A stretch of DNA of 64,000 nucleotides from Sacculina carcini (taxonomy: Eukaryota; Arthropoda; Thecostraca; Sacculinidae): assembly GCA_916048095.2 (NCBI GenBank), contig OU696573.1:7589806-7653805 (forward strand), written 5' to 3'. The first letter of the stretch is position 1; every line of letters begins with the position of its first letter. Both the position numbers and the translations under genes were made by a program. The notes below the pieces were generated by a model, which was not told the DNA's origin, did not search any database, and worked only from the letters and a program-made list of their open reading frames with translations. Below, piece after piece: positions 46,199 to 50,529 of this stretch.

Positions 46199-47998
46199 GT
46201 GTGTGTGTGGAGATAGAGAGAGGGAGAGAGTGCGTGTGTGATTGTGACCTATGAATCACCTGTTTTTTCCGTGAAAAATGGTTTGTGCTCACTAAGCTGC
46301 ATGCAATATGCATTACTATGTACCTCAGTTACAGGTAGCCGATTATTATGTTTGCTTTGTTTTCGCACCAGCTTCTTCGTGACCCTTTGTGCTCCCGCAA
46401 TATGACTTGATCAATTGCTGGTTATTCACATACCAAGTTTGTTTGATGGACGTATTTTTATAGCACTAGCGTTTTTTCGCATTTGTGTTTTTCCATACTG
46501 GAAATTTTCCTGCGTTGTTTCCAGTAATCCAAGTTCTCTCACTTCAAGCGACGGTTTTCCTTTCACAATATGTTTTTCCCAACCAAGTGTGTTTTCTCTT
46601 ATCAACAGTCCATAGTTTTTTTCCTGAATGTGCCATGCAACCGTTTGTGTAAGTTTTTTATCGTATCCATTTCCCGGTATGGAAAAGGTGTGTAACAGGA
46701 AGCGCTGGCGTGTGCTAGGGGTGCGTCTTATAGGCGCTTCGGTACATGTGTGTAAATGTGTGTGGTGTATATGCATGTGTGTGTGCATGTGTACTGGCTA
46801 AAGCGGCCCATACACGCTTAATAATATTGTACAATGTGGATTGCGCAATATTTTGACGGTCGCCCCTAGACGTTCAATAATACTGTACAATATTTTTCTT
46901 TGTGCAAAATATTGTGTCGTGTGGAGGCGATATTGAAGGTTGTACAATATATTACACAATACTGAGCACATACGTACAACTTGATTGTGCAAACAGTCAG
47001 TCCGTGCCAGAGCTTTGTAGCGTCAACATGTTGACTGACTCTTAGTTTTGTTCGGTAATTGTTGCTATGGCAGCGAGTCGTGAGAAAGCGAAGGAAAGAG
47101 GTTTGCACAAGCGTAGAAAATGGCCAAACAATGGTTGATTAATCGAAAGAAGTTCACCCACGAACAATTAAGCAATGAACTGAGAGTAATCGAGCCAAAT
47201 CATTACCGCAACTTTGTACGGATGAATGGATAAATTTTTGACGAACTTCTGACTTTGGTTGCCCCTTGTTTTGTTACTACGTAGTTTGTATTTGTATTGT
47301 ATCTTTATATATAGTTCTTGAGAATCCAGGGGGTCGAGAACTGACGAGCGATCACCGGCAGCAGAGGGTGAAGCAGCAGCAGCAGATGGTGCGTGCGCTT
47401 TTGTATTTGTGTGGGTATGTGTGTGTGTGTGTGTGTCGGTGTGTTGGTGTGATATTTTGGTCGTACATGGTGAAAATAACACCTGTTTTAAATGATGAAG
47501 GATTAGTGACCTGTCACCGATGTCTCCCAACCCGCCTGTCTGCTTATGCTTATATGTGCGTGTGGTCCTTTCAGGGAACTGACCTGTCAGTGACAGTGAT
47601 AAATCCGCACTTACGTTGAATGTATGTGTGTATGTGTGCTCTTGTGAATATTTGTACATGTATGTATCCGTTTGTACAATGCCGCATTGTAATTATTGTA
47701 CTGTTTGCGCATCTTAGACATTCTGTAGAGATTGCGCAATATACATGTTTCAATAAATGTAAAAAATGTATGTGAATGTGTGTGTGTTTATGATTGTTAG
47801 GCACGTCGACTGTTTTCAAAACATTTTCCCGGTGAGGAGTTCCTACCGCGAGCTCCCGATCCTGATGAGATCATCTACTTTGACGACCACGAGAGTCCGG
47901 TACAAGAGGTATCCGCTGATGGCAATGTGAAGCAGGAACATTTTGGTCTCAACTCGGATTCCGCTGATACCAATGCGGCGTTCCCTAGTGAGGTGTGA
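4275..47998 (+). CDS. CHM: Rab escort protein (REP/CHM), exons 2-9, 5'-partial
   Basis: Host gene spliced from 4275-4341, 7005-7205, 8371-8638, 14959-15196, 27349-27574, 30687-31126, 42086-42306 and 47801-47998. REPs bind newly made Rab GTPases and present them to Rab geranylgeranyl transferase, then deliver the prenylated Rab to membranes. The conceptual protein follows the REP/GDI family in order: the end of the N-terminal dinucleotide-binding-like fold (LVESIYAAA, KSVLHLDR), the NEYYSDEWAVFNW block, an acidic and serine-rich linker, SRADVF followed by VEKRLLMKLLSF, GRYGNTPFLWPSYG with MCAVFGGIYHL, TALYFN, and the C-terminal PDPDEIIYF tail. Every intron is GT-AG and every junction phase matches; the exons sum to 619 codons plus TGA, against about 650 residues in vertebrate REPs. 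Exon 1 with the start codon is not in the window. GDI is a relative, but the long linker and the C-terminal tail favour REP. Confidence 0.93.
4680..6058 (+). pseudogene. piggyBac transposase, frameshifted
   Basis: DDE-type transposase in several frames. Recognisable in order: an acidic N-terminal start (CDPTMNEAVAFLDDLGPDVDE), NHDLKQFIRGKPIRFGHKFW, FDKLNVSPLLIVSLTKMGF, KKVKVDKYAIMSQYV, YNSGMGLWTTMTGWWRI, SVVNAWFLHKKLVEKPEQ and GFMREVAGSYMK, then a Cys-rich tail with CANTTLRRQCFNPYH that matches the family's C-terminal zinc-binding domain. The region with the first catalytic Asp is missing (internal deletion near 4800), and later parts are scattered between frames, so it is inactive. Confidence 0.8.
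6060..6245. mobile_element. hAT-like MITE, 186 bp
   Basis: Starts cagtggcggcgcaggatttt and ends ccttggcgccgccgcta, imperfect inverted repeats of the CAGTGGCGGCGCC type. Flanks cccgaagg (6052-6059) and ctcgaagt (6246-6253) fit a decayed 8-bp target duplication, as expected for hAT. It sits near the right end of the piggyBac remnant. Confidence 0.6.
7005..7205 (+). CDS. CHM: REP exon 3 (NEYYSDEWAVFNW block)
   Basis: Acceptor gctgacacag, donor gtgagt. In the only open phase it reads NEYYSDEWAVFNWNCLQQW, then a Ser-rich stretch and GSCVSNVAQYFFIP. It corresponds to the segment after the VLHLDR strand (NxYYG in most family members, here NEYYS) and the start of the poorly conserved REP insertion. 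It ends with two bases of a Pro codon completed by exon 4. Confidence 0.85.
7206..8370 (+). other. REP intron 3
   Basis: GT-AG intron of 1165 bp. Apart from the 39-bp minisatellite at 7750-7983 I see only AT/GT-rich unique sequence and no transposon-coding remnant. Confidence 0.7.
7750..7983 (+). repeat. 39-bp minisatellite, six copies
   Basis: Units start at 7750, 7789, 7828, 7867, 7906 and 7945, each beginning taggtgatgtacgtgatgtt. Copies differ at one or two sites (gtatgtg, gtctgtg, gtttgtg, gcccgtg), and the last is degenerate. Intronic. Confidence 0.93.
8371..8638 (+). CDS. CHM: REP exon 4 (acidic/Ser linker, SLSRHFNIELTPK)
   Basis: Acceptor tctgcgtcag, donor gtattc. The exon encodes an Asp/Ser/Thr-rich, probably disordered linker and then GGWSKDKLRSLSRHFNIELT-PK, which matches the REP helix before the VLYSRG strand. 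The start at 8371 was chosen because the frame has a stop just upstream and because G completes the Pro codon left by exon 3. It ends in phase 0. Confidence 0.88.
8639..9290. other. intronic, no recognisable feature
   Basis: AT-rich sequence after the exon 4 donor. I find no coding remnant, tandem repeat or terminal inverted repeat before the antisense LINE begins. Confidence 0.6.
9328..10035 (-). pseudogene. LINE reverse transcriptase, C-terminal part
   Basis: Antisense frames reading RPISLLPQFSKILEKIF next to the hAT insert, AKFLGLTVDIKLSWKKHLK, LIVLYNSLVKPHLDYANVIW and, further on, TRIRANCFAIKGIKLWNSL. These are the post-palm FLG block, the SLVxPHLDYANxIW block and the KxWNSL tail of apurinic-endonuclease LINEs. 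The palm with the catalytic YADD box appears to be lost. Confidence 0.82.
10036..10043. repeat. 8-bp target duplication of hAT-like element (left)
   Basis: gtgattag, identical to 12766-12773. Confidence 0.85.
10406..11921. mobile_element. P-element-like fold-back transposon, 1516 bp
   Basis: Inverted arms 10406-11020 and 11328-11921 around a 307-bp centre; outer ends catagattcctttaagg and, inverted, catagactcctttaagg. Exact 8-bp duplication ggtgctat at 10398-10405 and 11922-11929. The 8-bp duplication, CA-starting ends and the NRGGL-containing protein fragment point to the P superfamily. It is nested inside the hAT-like element. Confidence 0.82.
11041..11472 (+). pseudogene. P-element/THAP9-like transposase C-terminal fragment
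   Basis: Two frames. The first reads RELLRFADNLMHKVEYLAGY, LVHKYGN and FLDHLNRGGLSVP; after a shift near 11260 it continues FVHNAYNLHAMTKMHC, AELLSFVDAPLATNN and NVNDKEKAVGCLKRQEKLSI before TAG at 11470-11472. The ExLAGY(L)VxK ... LNRGGLxxP pattern is that of the C-terminal region of P-type transposases. The end of the frame lies in the right inverted arm, so the left arm is an antisense duplicate of the gene's 3' end. No catalytic core is present. Family assignment is my inference. Confidence 0.5.
12775..14250 (-). pseudogene. LINE endonuclease and RT N-terminal part
   Basis: Antisense: SDVIAISETWFDE, KGGGVALYVHSMYQ (endonuclease GGGVALYV block), ISSIYRAPISNV, IGDFNIHFYNQDSVQTK, LIDNIFTNEISREI with D-A-I-like core, then a linker (YRRRIEEHKQNSKE), and FNKYLSSIGCKLAEKF plus DDLSNH before RT. 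Several stops and frame changes separate these blocks. Confidence 0.82.
14258..14605 (+). mobile_element. tRNA-derived SINE
   Basis: A tRNA-like head at about 14266-14339: box A-like gtggtgcagttgttagcac, a CCCGC/GCGGG anticodon stem whose loop CTCACAA would read Val (CAC), and box B ggttcgaaaccc. The T-stem has mismatches and the acceptor is imperfect, so it is not a working tRNA. A body with cacccagcagaaaatgatgg follows, then a taacctttaacctttt tail. Candidate 6-bp duplication ccgtac at 14252-14257 and 14606-14611. Inserted in the LINE endonuclease region. Confidence 0.78.
14959..15196 (+). CDS. CHM: REP exon 5 (Rab-binding platform)
   Basis: Acceptor gtgttgag, donor gttcga. It reads VLYSRGALVELLISSN, RYAEFRGV, PSSRADVF and VEKRLLMKLLSFCVEHE in phase 0, among the best conserved parts of REP/GDI proteins. 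In solved family structures this region helps form the Rab-binding platform. GC content is clearly higher than in the flanking AT-rich introns. Confidence 0.95.
15197..15424. repeat. GT-rich degenerate repeat in intron 5
   Basis: Irregular gtgtagtgtatttgt units at about 15240-15325 just after the exon 5 donor; no other feature. Confidence 0.6.
15425..15700 (-). mobile_element. LINE 3' fragment, antisense
   Basis: Reverse-strand frames read KDVYKYTFQNIKIERWNRLP, then SDIVN, the RxxFxxRxVxxWNxLPxxV signature near the C-terminus of CR1/Jockey-group RTs. About 275 bp, frameshifted. Confidence 0.6.
15701..16434. other. intronic, short degenerate repeats only
   Basis: Repeated tatatgagaacactc motifs near 15850-15895; otherwise no recognisable feature before the inverted-repeat element. 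Confidence 0.5.
16435..16519 (+). repeat. direct copy of the inverted-repeat element's outer flank
   Basis: About 85 bp starting tcaaaattgatgttcactc, repeated almost exactly at 16587-16671; a 65-bp (TA)n tract separates them. Confidence 0.9.
16520..16587. repeat. (TA)n microsatellite
   Basis: Uninterrupted TA dinucleotides. Confidence 0.95.
16675..16712 (-). ncRNA. minimal hammerhead-ribozyme-like motif, - strand
   Basis: Exact reverse-complement counterpart of 17122-17159 on the left arm, with the same stem I, CUGAAGA, stem II, GAAA and UUC elements. The two motifs therefore face outward on opposite strands. Confidence 0.6.
17122..17159 (+). ncRNA. minimal hammerhead-ribozyme-like motif, + strand
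   Basis: In order: stem I strand AGUAC; core CUGAAGA (fits CUGANGA); stem II AGCC, loop GUUA, GGC; core GAAA; a two-pair stem III (A-U, A-U) with a CG loop; cleavage triplet UUC (fits NUH); stem I strand GUACU. All invariant core positions are present. Such short stem III forms usually act as dimers. Activity is inferred only. Confidence 0.6.
17214..17255. repeat. (TA)n microsatellite
   Basis: TA dinucleotides at the junction between the inverted-repeat element and the first CCCGCCC-type element. Confidence 0.95.
17256..20224 (+). mobile_element. AT-rich non-coding element 1 with CCCGCCC islands
   Basis: Starts agcattaaaacccgcccg and ends gaggatctcttatatatata. The 5' half repeats CCCGCCCGTCGTGCGG-like islands (17265, 17456, 17513, 17686, 17800, 17982, 18170, 18234, 18346, 18466, 18648, 19022), alternating between a caattcataaaat context and a taattcagaactc context. 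The 3' half repeats an accgt-ttgtagaa-acaaaatt ... gatggtataatt module about every 187 bp. No coding frame. Class unknown; probably a non-autonomous transposon made of divergent tandem units. Confidence 0.6.
20225..22582 (+). mobile_element. AT-rich non-coding element 2 (same family)
   Basis: Starts with the same gactagcattaaaacccgcc junction as element 1 and ends in gacagacagacacacaggca then gaggatctcttctatatata. Contains the same 5' islands and 3' 187-bp modules, with one local duplication near 21595-21690. Confidence 0.6.
22583..22957 (+). mobile_element. hAT-like end fragment between elements 2 and 3
   Basis: Contains gcagtggcggcgccaggatt (22798-22817), a hAT-type left end, preceded by ccctgaggaaggcgaaatgt, and joined at about 22880 to the tail of the AT-rich family (aaaatggaccaaggaggg). 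The same fragment recurs at 36823-37118. Confidence 0.5.
22958..25090 (+). mobile_element. AT-rich non-coding element 3, truncated
   Basis: Starts gactagcattaaaacccgcc like elements 1 and 2. Contains several islands (22968, 23125, 23342, 23545, 24522, 24708) and an internal block shared with 33190-35480. A hAT-like start caggggtcccaaacacgcgg lies at about 24098. It stops at 25090 inside an island, where an inverted partner begins. Confidence 0.55.
24030..25090 (+). repeat. left arm of kilobase-scale inverted repeat
   Basis: Reverse-complement match to 25755-27155; the arms stay closely similar over about 1.1 kb, with one arm carrying extra sequence. The 665 bp between them belong to the 3' module of the right-hand, reversed copy. 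Confidence 0.8.
25091..27200 (-). mobile_element. AT-rich non-coding element 4, reversed
   Basis: Same family as elements 1-3 but in reverse orientation: the 187-bp-type modules lie at 25091-25754 and the islands (ccgcacgacgggcggg at about 25752, 26130, 26310, 26860) follow. The head-on junction with element 3 carries the palindrome acaccgccgaagttacggcggtgt split as 9-bp arms at 25101-25124. Confidence 0.6.
25755..27155 (-). repeat. right arm of kilobase-scale inverted repeat
   Basis: Inverted partner of 24030-25090. Peptides translated from both arms (for example around 24729-24911 and 25939-26121) differ at only a few positions, showing high similarity. Confidence 0.8.
27262..27319. repeat. 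(TA)n microsatellite upstream of REP exon 6
   Basis: TA tract ending about 30 bp before the exon 6 acceptor. Confidence 0.95.
27349..27574 (+). CDS. CHM: REP exon 6 (GRYGNTPFLWPSYG block)
   Basis: Acceptor gcgtgtag, donor gtcagt. The split Asp codon (G plus AC) is followed by WSERPFDEFLRRQ, LTPDLVHYV, AARRFLVSLGRYGNTPFLW and GELAQCFC. The GRYGNTPF...YGxGEL signature is diagnostic of the REP/GDI family. The acceptor lies only about 30 bp downstream of a roughly 60-bp (TA)n tract and about 190 bp from the outer end of a kilobase-scale inverted repeat. Confidence 0.96.
27760..30165 (-). mobile_element. antisense LINE remnant in REP intron 6
   Basis: CA-rich on the reverse strand. RT blocks in order: LLRTVQSHCFAHHQNHRAP near 29400, ITNGVPQGSVSALILFNLNV near 29030, ITPYVDDITIQSTH near 28930 (Y-DD box as YVDD), and YKLYIRHAIEYASSAWAS near 28570. 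These are palm and thumb blocks of an apurinic-endonuclease LINE. Frame changes and stops make it inactive. Confidence 0.75.
30300..30640 (-). mobile_element. second antisense LINE 3' fragment
   Basis: Reverse-strand reading VDVWNQLGEDTVRAKSVGAF followed by KERLDSVKYW, the VxxWNxLxxxVVxAxSVxxFKxRLD tail of CR1-type LINEs. It ends about 45 bp before the acceptor of REP exon 7. Confidence 0.7.
30687..31126 (+). CDS. CHM: REP exon 7 (CAVFGGIYHL and following domain)
   Basis: The largest exon at 440 bp; acceptor gtgccag, donor gtaagt. It opens with a split Arg codon and MCAVFGGIYHLSRDVQSLVL, continues through the substrate-free part of the GDI fold (SRAVLLLNAPLSVPG) and ends HATAAVPPGL plus one base of Gly. 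It matches the REP sequence that runs from the CAVFGG motif to the residues before TAxxDL in exon 8. A LINE 3' remnant ends about 45 bp upstream of the acceptor. Confidence 0.95.
31127..31939. other. intron 7 start, no clear element
   Basis: Short gcgtat repeats near 31266-31290 and GT-rich stretches near 31540-31590; nothing else recognised before the gypsy remnant. Confidence 0.5.
31940..33137 (+). mobile_element. gypsy-type LTR retrotransposon remnant, gag to RT start
   Basis: Decayed gag (MPLANYCYTQLNTRLHHRLQ, then LTPAEHF), aspartic protease (FGIADRKYLVDSGSEVSFLP with the DSG triad, then PSLCAANGTP), a linker with EKxHEAIxxxIDELNERGNL-like traces, and the first RT block (SSPLHLVQ and CYERLNVIT). 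Multiple stops. It breaks off at 33140 and appears to resume at about 39890. Confidence 0.75.
32560..32757 (+). pseudogene. retroviral-type aspartic protease fragment
   Basis: LLFVFGIADRKYLVDSGSEV continuing SFLPASWE, with active-site DSG, followed by LCAANGTPSY. This is the pepsin-like half-site protease of LTR retroelements, in a frame ending at TGA 32757-32759. Confidence 0.75.
33188..36822 (+). mobile_element. AT-rich non-coding element 5 (same family)
   Basis: Starts actagcattaaaacccgcc and ends gaggatctcttttatatata. Contains the full set of islands and 187-bp modules. Block 33800-35480 is a direct, close copy of 23780-25085 about 10 kb away. Contains the 24-bp tandem repeat at 36290-36474. 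Confidence 0.6.
36290..36474 (+). repeat. 24-bp tandem repeat, about 7.7 copies
   Basis: Unit aacttatattttatatttat plus attt, almost perfectly repeated; the frame through it encodes a repetitive Phe/Ile/Tyr peptide that I regard as non-coding. Confidence 0.95.
36823..37118 (+). mobile_element. hAT-like end fragment (copy of 22583-22880)
   Basis: Same sequence as the fragment at 22583-22880 including gcagtggcggcgccaggatt, here truncated by the following repeat cluster in gtgagtgtaacagaaattca. Confidence 0.5.
37104..37524 (+). repeat. terminal-type repeat, copy A (421 bp)
   Basis: Begins tgtaacagaaattcaaaaat and ends cacaatcacaccaca (TG...CA). Contains a gcgtgggcatcactgccccac hairpin and many ACAC stretches. 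Matches 38053-38392 plus 39013-39096, but without the 620-bp RNase H segment between them. Confidence 0.8.
37525..38052. other. unique GC-rich segment between repeat copies
   Basis: About 530 bp, low-complexity Pro/Ala/Ser-coding on the + strand; no conserved domain recognised. Open frames here look like composition effects. Confidence 0.5.
38053..39096 (+). mobile_element. repeat copy B containing a DIRS/Ngaro-like RNase H
   Basis: Left part (38053-38392) and right part (39013-39096) match copy A; between them lies the RNase H segment. Flanks gtgag (37099-37103) and gtggg (39097-39101) could be a decayed 5-bp duplication around the A-to-B unit, if A and B are LTR-like. Confidence 0.55.
38421..38972 (+). 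pseudogene. RNase H domain, DIRS/Ngaro-like
   Basis: Open frame reading VPGNIDYIVATDASTTGAGL, YLAEMRAAILGLAVARAQ, ALVATDNIGVAYNLARRR and VVAYIPSSLNPADGPSR. The D-...-GAG, E-RAA, TDN and NxxD spacing is that of the RNase H domain placed after RT in DIRS/Ngaro-like retroelements (the terminal H/NxAD block replaces gypsy's). No RT or tyrosine recombinase is nearby, so it is a fragment. The frame is open to TGA at 38970-38972. Confidence 0.6.
39097..39200 (+). pseudogene. BED zinc-finger-like fragment
   Basis: SGAMRNMINHIRNVHGRGAT resembles the S-x-x-L-x-x-H-x3-5-H half of a BED finger as used in hAT transposases; the Cys pair is missing. Very short. Confidence 0.35.
39201..39841. other. right part of composite insertion, nothing recognised
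   Basis: AT-rich sequence without a domain or tandem repeat that I can identify, ending in the inverted end at 39842-39861. Confidence 0.5.
39890..40363 (+). pseudogene. gypsy reverse transcriptase fragment, continuation
   Basis: In changing frames: TFADRLSGAVLFSKVDFPRV, VFAHVPVQ, EDTTPFGL, and YLDDILMYSPM (catalytic YLDD) near 40140-40180. This picks up the gypsy pol order where 33137 stops (RLN-IT is followed in the family by the FADxLxGA block). Stops throughout. Confidence 0.72.
40364..41690 (+). mobile_element. LINE 3' half with nested hAT MITE
   Basis: RT blocks: GDYLSERHQMVNWVG, ITCGVPQGLILGPKVFLLYI, VFFADDTTAFFSS (FADD box), NKWLNENRHVINTYKT, then, after the MITE, AKPRLEYCNKIWW, NSLVQLNTQLFLCRAHINLL and ISDVSTIRETID. 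Sense orientation to REP. Frameshifts and stops. Jockey/CR1 group by these motifs. Confidence 0.8.
40801..41080. mobile_element. hAT-like MITE, 280 bp
   Basis: Starts cagtggcggcgccaggattt, ends ccttgacaccgcaactg. Flanked by tctagcat (40793-40800) and tctaacat (41081-41088), an 8-bp duplication with one mismatch. Inner ggggggctgaagcccccaag hairpin near the 3' end. Interrupts the LINE RT. Confidence 0.8.
41870..41990 (+). mobile_element. end fragment related to 39790-39861
   Basis: Shares the ordered motifs cataaaacggtttt, tatgtgatcacat and a tttttccgacct edge with the right end of the composite insertion. Confidence 0.4.
42086..42306 (+). CDS. CHM: REP exon 8 (TALYFN block)
   Basis: Acceptor gcaaag, donor gtgagt. 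The split Gly codon is followed by CSTAEADLRPVVELLLHYS, NNIPILLTALYFNRRCGD and a stretch with DDTLCFESAVEE. This corresponds to the AREDLxPV ... WALYFN ... AVxxAE region of REPs. It ends in phase 0. The preceding 11-kb intron is almost wholly transposon-derived. Confidence 0.93.
42307..42950. other. REP intron 8 start, no recognisable feature
   Basis: AT-rich unique sequence from the exon 8 donor to the pogo-like MITE. Confidence 0.6.
42953..43385. mobile_element. pogo/Tigger-like MITE, 433 bp
   Basis: Inverted ends taccgtaaatg-tttatccgaca on both sides with repeated aatccggcaggc subterminal motifs; TA on each flank (42951-42952, 43386-43387) fits the TA duplication of Tc1/mariner-type elements. 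No full transposase. Confidence 0.75.
43466..45225 (-). pseudogene. piggyBac transposase (antisense), frameshifted
   Basis: Blocks in order: RLYWCQDGDAFNSLVVQGMG, HLADNPKMDS, ELSVDECMVPYYGHH, EPYCGSHTQLESTGHAMG, INKCHLTPGHHVTFD (region with a catalytic Asp), STGIGGIGTIRGNRVPKD, MVRWKNNKAVTIISNTYG, FYNRTRCGVELHDKFVASYR, IRSKKWWWPHFARQIN, and CHHCSKRLAYICIKCNVPVN followed by PKC, the C-terminal zinc-binding domain. A gap with little recognisable coding lies at 43840-44220. Frame changes near 44570 and 44900. Confidence 0.82.
43822..43862. repeat. perfect palindrome with 19-bp arms
   Basis: catacaccatgtatatagc, spacer aat, and its exact reverse complement; it lies in a larger cluster of tatatagca repeats (43720-43862). 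Confidence 0.95.
45310..46160. other. intronic region with possible solo-LTR-like segment
   Basis: A (CCGT)n stretch lies at 45784-45812. Around 46000-46080, ggtatataaagg is followed 50 bp later by ccaataaatctgg, a TATA plus poly(A)-signal arrangement like an LTR. No matching partner or TG...CA ends established. Confidence 0.35.
46160..46222. repeat. (GT)n microsatellite
   Basis: Interrupted GT tract followed by a short GA-rich stretch. Confidence 0.9.
46223..46803. other. intronic, no recognisable element
   Basis: Unique sequence with a GT-rich end (46740-46795). Confidence 0.5.
46804..47280 (+). mobile_element. PIF/Harbinger-like transposon remnant
   Basis: Begins near gcggcccatacacgcttaat with repeated aatattgtacaat and attgcgcaat subterminal motifs. 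Coding trace: MAASREKAKERGLHKRRK, a frame change, KQWLINRKKFTHEQLSNELR, EPNHYRNFVRMNG, stop, IFDELLTLVAPC. This is the N-terminal helical region of Harbinger nucleases (FRM ... FDxLLxLVxP). The catalytic part and right end are not seen. Confidence 0.65.
47281..47800. other. end of last REP intron
   Basis: GT-rich tracts near 47410-47450, tcaataaatgt near 47750, and the acceptor tgattgttag. No coding remnant recognised. Confidence 0.55.
47801..47998 (+). CDS. CHM: REP exon 9 (C-terminus, stop codon)
   Basis: Acceptor tgattgttag. It reads ARRLFSKHFPGEEFLPRAP, DPDEIIYFDDHES and an acidic tail ending in FPSEV and TGA at 47996-47998. The FP.EEF.P.APDPDEI block is the conserved REP C-terminal element; REPs, unlike GDIs, carry this acidic tail instead of a GDI-type end. 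No canonical AATAAA is obvious in the next kilobase; an AT-rich CATAAA at about 48143 is the nearest candidate poly(A) signal. Confidence 0.93.
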   Translation, partial: ARRLFSKHFPGEEFLPRAPDPDEIIYFDDHESPVQEVSADGNVKQEHFGLNSDSADTNAAFPSEV

Positions 47999-48277
47999 GG
48001 CTCATGAGTGGTGAAGAGATTCCACTAGGGATGCGACAACGTATTGCTATACTATATTCCAGAGCATACTAGCTAGTATATGCGACCTTGTGTGTATGTG
48101 CGTGTGTTCGTTTTGTGGTGGAAGAGACTATAGCCGATGGTCATAAATAACTAAGATTTATTTCCGCTGAAAATATACATGTTACACATGAGTGTAGAAG
48201 AAAATGCTGCCGTCGAGACAGTACGAGACAATCTTACTGATATCAGTTTAGTAATATTAATGATAGGATTGGTATAA

Positions 48278-48788
48278 TCAACCAATATAGCTGAATCTCC
48301 TAGCCTCATCTTGTATGCGCCACGGTGTCACAGAAGCATGCGATTGAGTGTTATATTCATTGGTTAGGGGATTCATAACTCGGCTTGGGGTTTGTTGCTG
48401 TTTGAGTTTTTGCACTGTGTAACGGAAATTGAATTTTGTAATCGAAATTGTTCGCGAGGTTAGTGTTTTTAACTGATATTTGTGCATATGTGGCGTGTGT
48501 TGTAGTTCATCTAGTGCGTTCCATACTATAGTTGTCGAATCATTCAACAAGTTATCGTCGGGATTTGCATGTATTGTCGGCATTTTGCCCCACTATGTCT
48601 GGACAAGAAAGTAAAGTATTTTTATTTACTTTCCGAGTGGATGGTGTCGAGCCGTTGGGTGTGTACTGGAGGTGCGGCGATCTTCGTTGAGCTGAGCGCT
48701 GCAATTTGAGTCGTCGATGTTCATATACGATATTCATCTGATACAGTGTTGATACAGCCATGGCCAATATGACTGTTTGTTGTATCAT
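48278..48788 (-). pseudogene. unrecognised antisense coding-like stretch
   Basis: Two overlapping reverse-strand frames (48788-48552 and 48583-48278) of 78 and 101 codons downstream of REP. The second reads NDSTTIVWNALDELQHTPHM and VQKLKQQQTPSRVMNPLTNE. I recognise no family; it may be transposon debris or chance. Confidence 0.2.
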
Positions 48789-49640
48789 TGAATCAGCAGG
48801 TTTTTATCGGATAAATATGTCTAGCTTTGATGTGTATACTGTTCGATAGTTTTTCCCGCAGTTACGGTGAGATTGAAAACATTTCAGCATTTTTACGGGG
48901 AAACATTATTTTAGCGGCATTTTTTGTACAGTCCAATTTGTTTCGTTTCGACTGTATTAGTTCATCGGCCTCTTATTTCGCCTAGTCAATGGGATAAGCT
49001 ACCTGCTATTTGATGGTTTATCTTAGTCTTCTCGGTTTGTGCGTTGCTCTCGATGTACACACGTTGAGGTTCTTTGAGGTGTTTGGGCGACTCGGCTTGC
49101 CATTTCGATATAACGTGTCACAAAATAACTGAAGTCGTTGATGCAGCTGAATTTTGTTTGAAAATGCGCTAAAGACCGAGGAGTCAAATTCCTCTATGAA
49201 CTAAAATATGAGAACATTTGCAATACGATCATTTCCTTTGTTCGCACTTGACGGAAGTTTTATGTGGATACGCGTATTCAGGGCTTGGTTAACTGGACCA
49301 GACAGAATTCCCCACCGTGATACCTCGATGCAATCAGTTGGCACCTGATCTCTGATGCTTATCTAGCGTTTGTTTCTCTTATTTTCCGGGGTCCCATACA
49401 TTGAGTAGGATGGCAAGTCCTGGACAGATAACTTAATATAATTTGATTTAACAATTTTCATTTTCGTTTCCCACTGCGTTTACAACCTACAGTGAGCTGC
49501 AATAGCACGTAATTATATGCCACATGTATTTGTCAATTTGTGGTTGCGCATTACGTTCGGCGCCCATCATTGTGTCCGTGCGAAAATCCATTTGCATTAT
49601 TGAATTCGACTGAACAGTGCATACGCCCAGGTAAGCCATG
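48789..49640. other. intergenic, nothing recognised
   Basis: Unique sequence with no coding block, tandem repeat or inverted ends that I can support. Confidence 0.55.
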
Positions 49641-49643
49641 AAG

Positions 49644-49836
49644 CAATGGCGTAGCTGGGCCTTACTAGGGGGGGGGGGGGGGGGCGAAGAAGATTGAGTA
49701 TCCGTTTGAGTACACCAAGCGCTCGAAAATGTTAACCATTTGGTGTATTCATAGCAAAACATTGAATTGGCGTGGGACAATTCAACGCAACGCGGGGGGT
49801 GCCGTATGGTCCTAGAGGCCGGCGCACCCCAAAACA
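49644..49836. mobile_element. MITE-like segment with poly-G tract
   Basis: Starts caatggcgtagctgggcctt, contains a run of 17 G (49668-49684) and ends near ggccggcgcacccc. The CAATGGCGTAGC start resembles hAT-type MITE ends; the partner end is uncertain. Confidence 0.4.
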
Positions 49837-49951
49837 CAAATAAATAAACAAACAACGCAACGTTGCAAAATTGGTTGGGCTAAAAACACCAAGGAGAGGA
49901 AGGGATACCATCAGACTACCATAATATCCATTAATATTTTCTATATAATCG

Positions 49952-50470
49952 CGTACAGGGCCGCCCCTAAGGCAAACTAGGCGGCCGTCTGAAGCCTCCT
50001 ATTGGTGGGAGGCCTCGCATGGGACTCGATAAGAATTATATACATTCTGCAACGTGAGTGATATAGACCGACTGTATTTAAACGCACAGACACAACAGGA
50101 TAGGACGATCGGACACATGTACAAACAAGCTCACGCATACATGGTCCAACAAAACACATACACACAATGACACGGACAAACATGGCACACAAACATGCAG
50201 ACAAACCGGCGTACACAGAGCTGGTAGTGTCGCGAAATAGCGCGAAACGAAATTTCTGTCGCAGCACAAATCCGAGGCTTTGCTGTCATCAAAACACGAA
50301 TTGTTAATTTGTGTTGAAACTTTATGATATCTCTAGGCATATGCCTGTTTTAATTTAATTTATTTGTTTATATAGGAGTTTTGTAATAGATAACACAACC
50401 CTAGTTTTGGTATTCGGTTTTTATTTTGCGTGTCATCTGTCAAATTCACTTTGCCTAGGGCCTTGTGACG
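49952..50470. mobile_element. hAT-like MITE candidate
   Basis: Left end cagggccgcccctaaggcaa (49956-49975), right end ctttgcctagggcc (50449-50462), inverted and roughly complementary. Shares gcaaactaggcggccg with the fragment at 2719-2780. No target duplication established. Confidence 0.4.
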
Positions 50471-50529
50471 TGTGCATGTTTTATCAGTGAGTCACTTATC
50501 AGTGCATCACCATGTTTATGCGTGATTAA

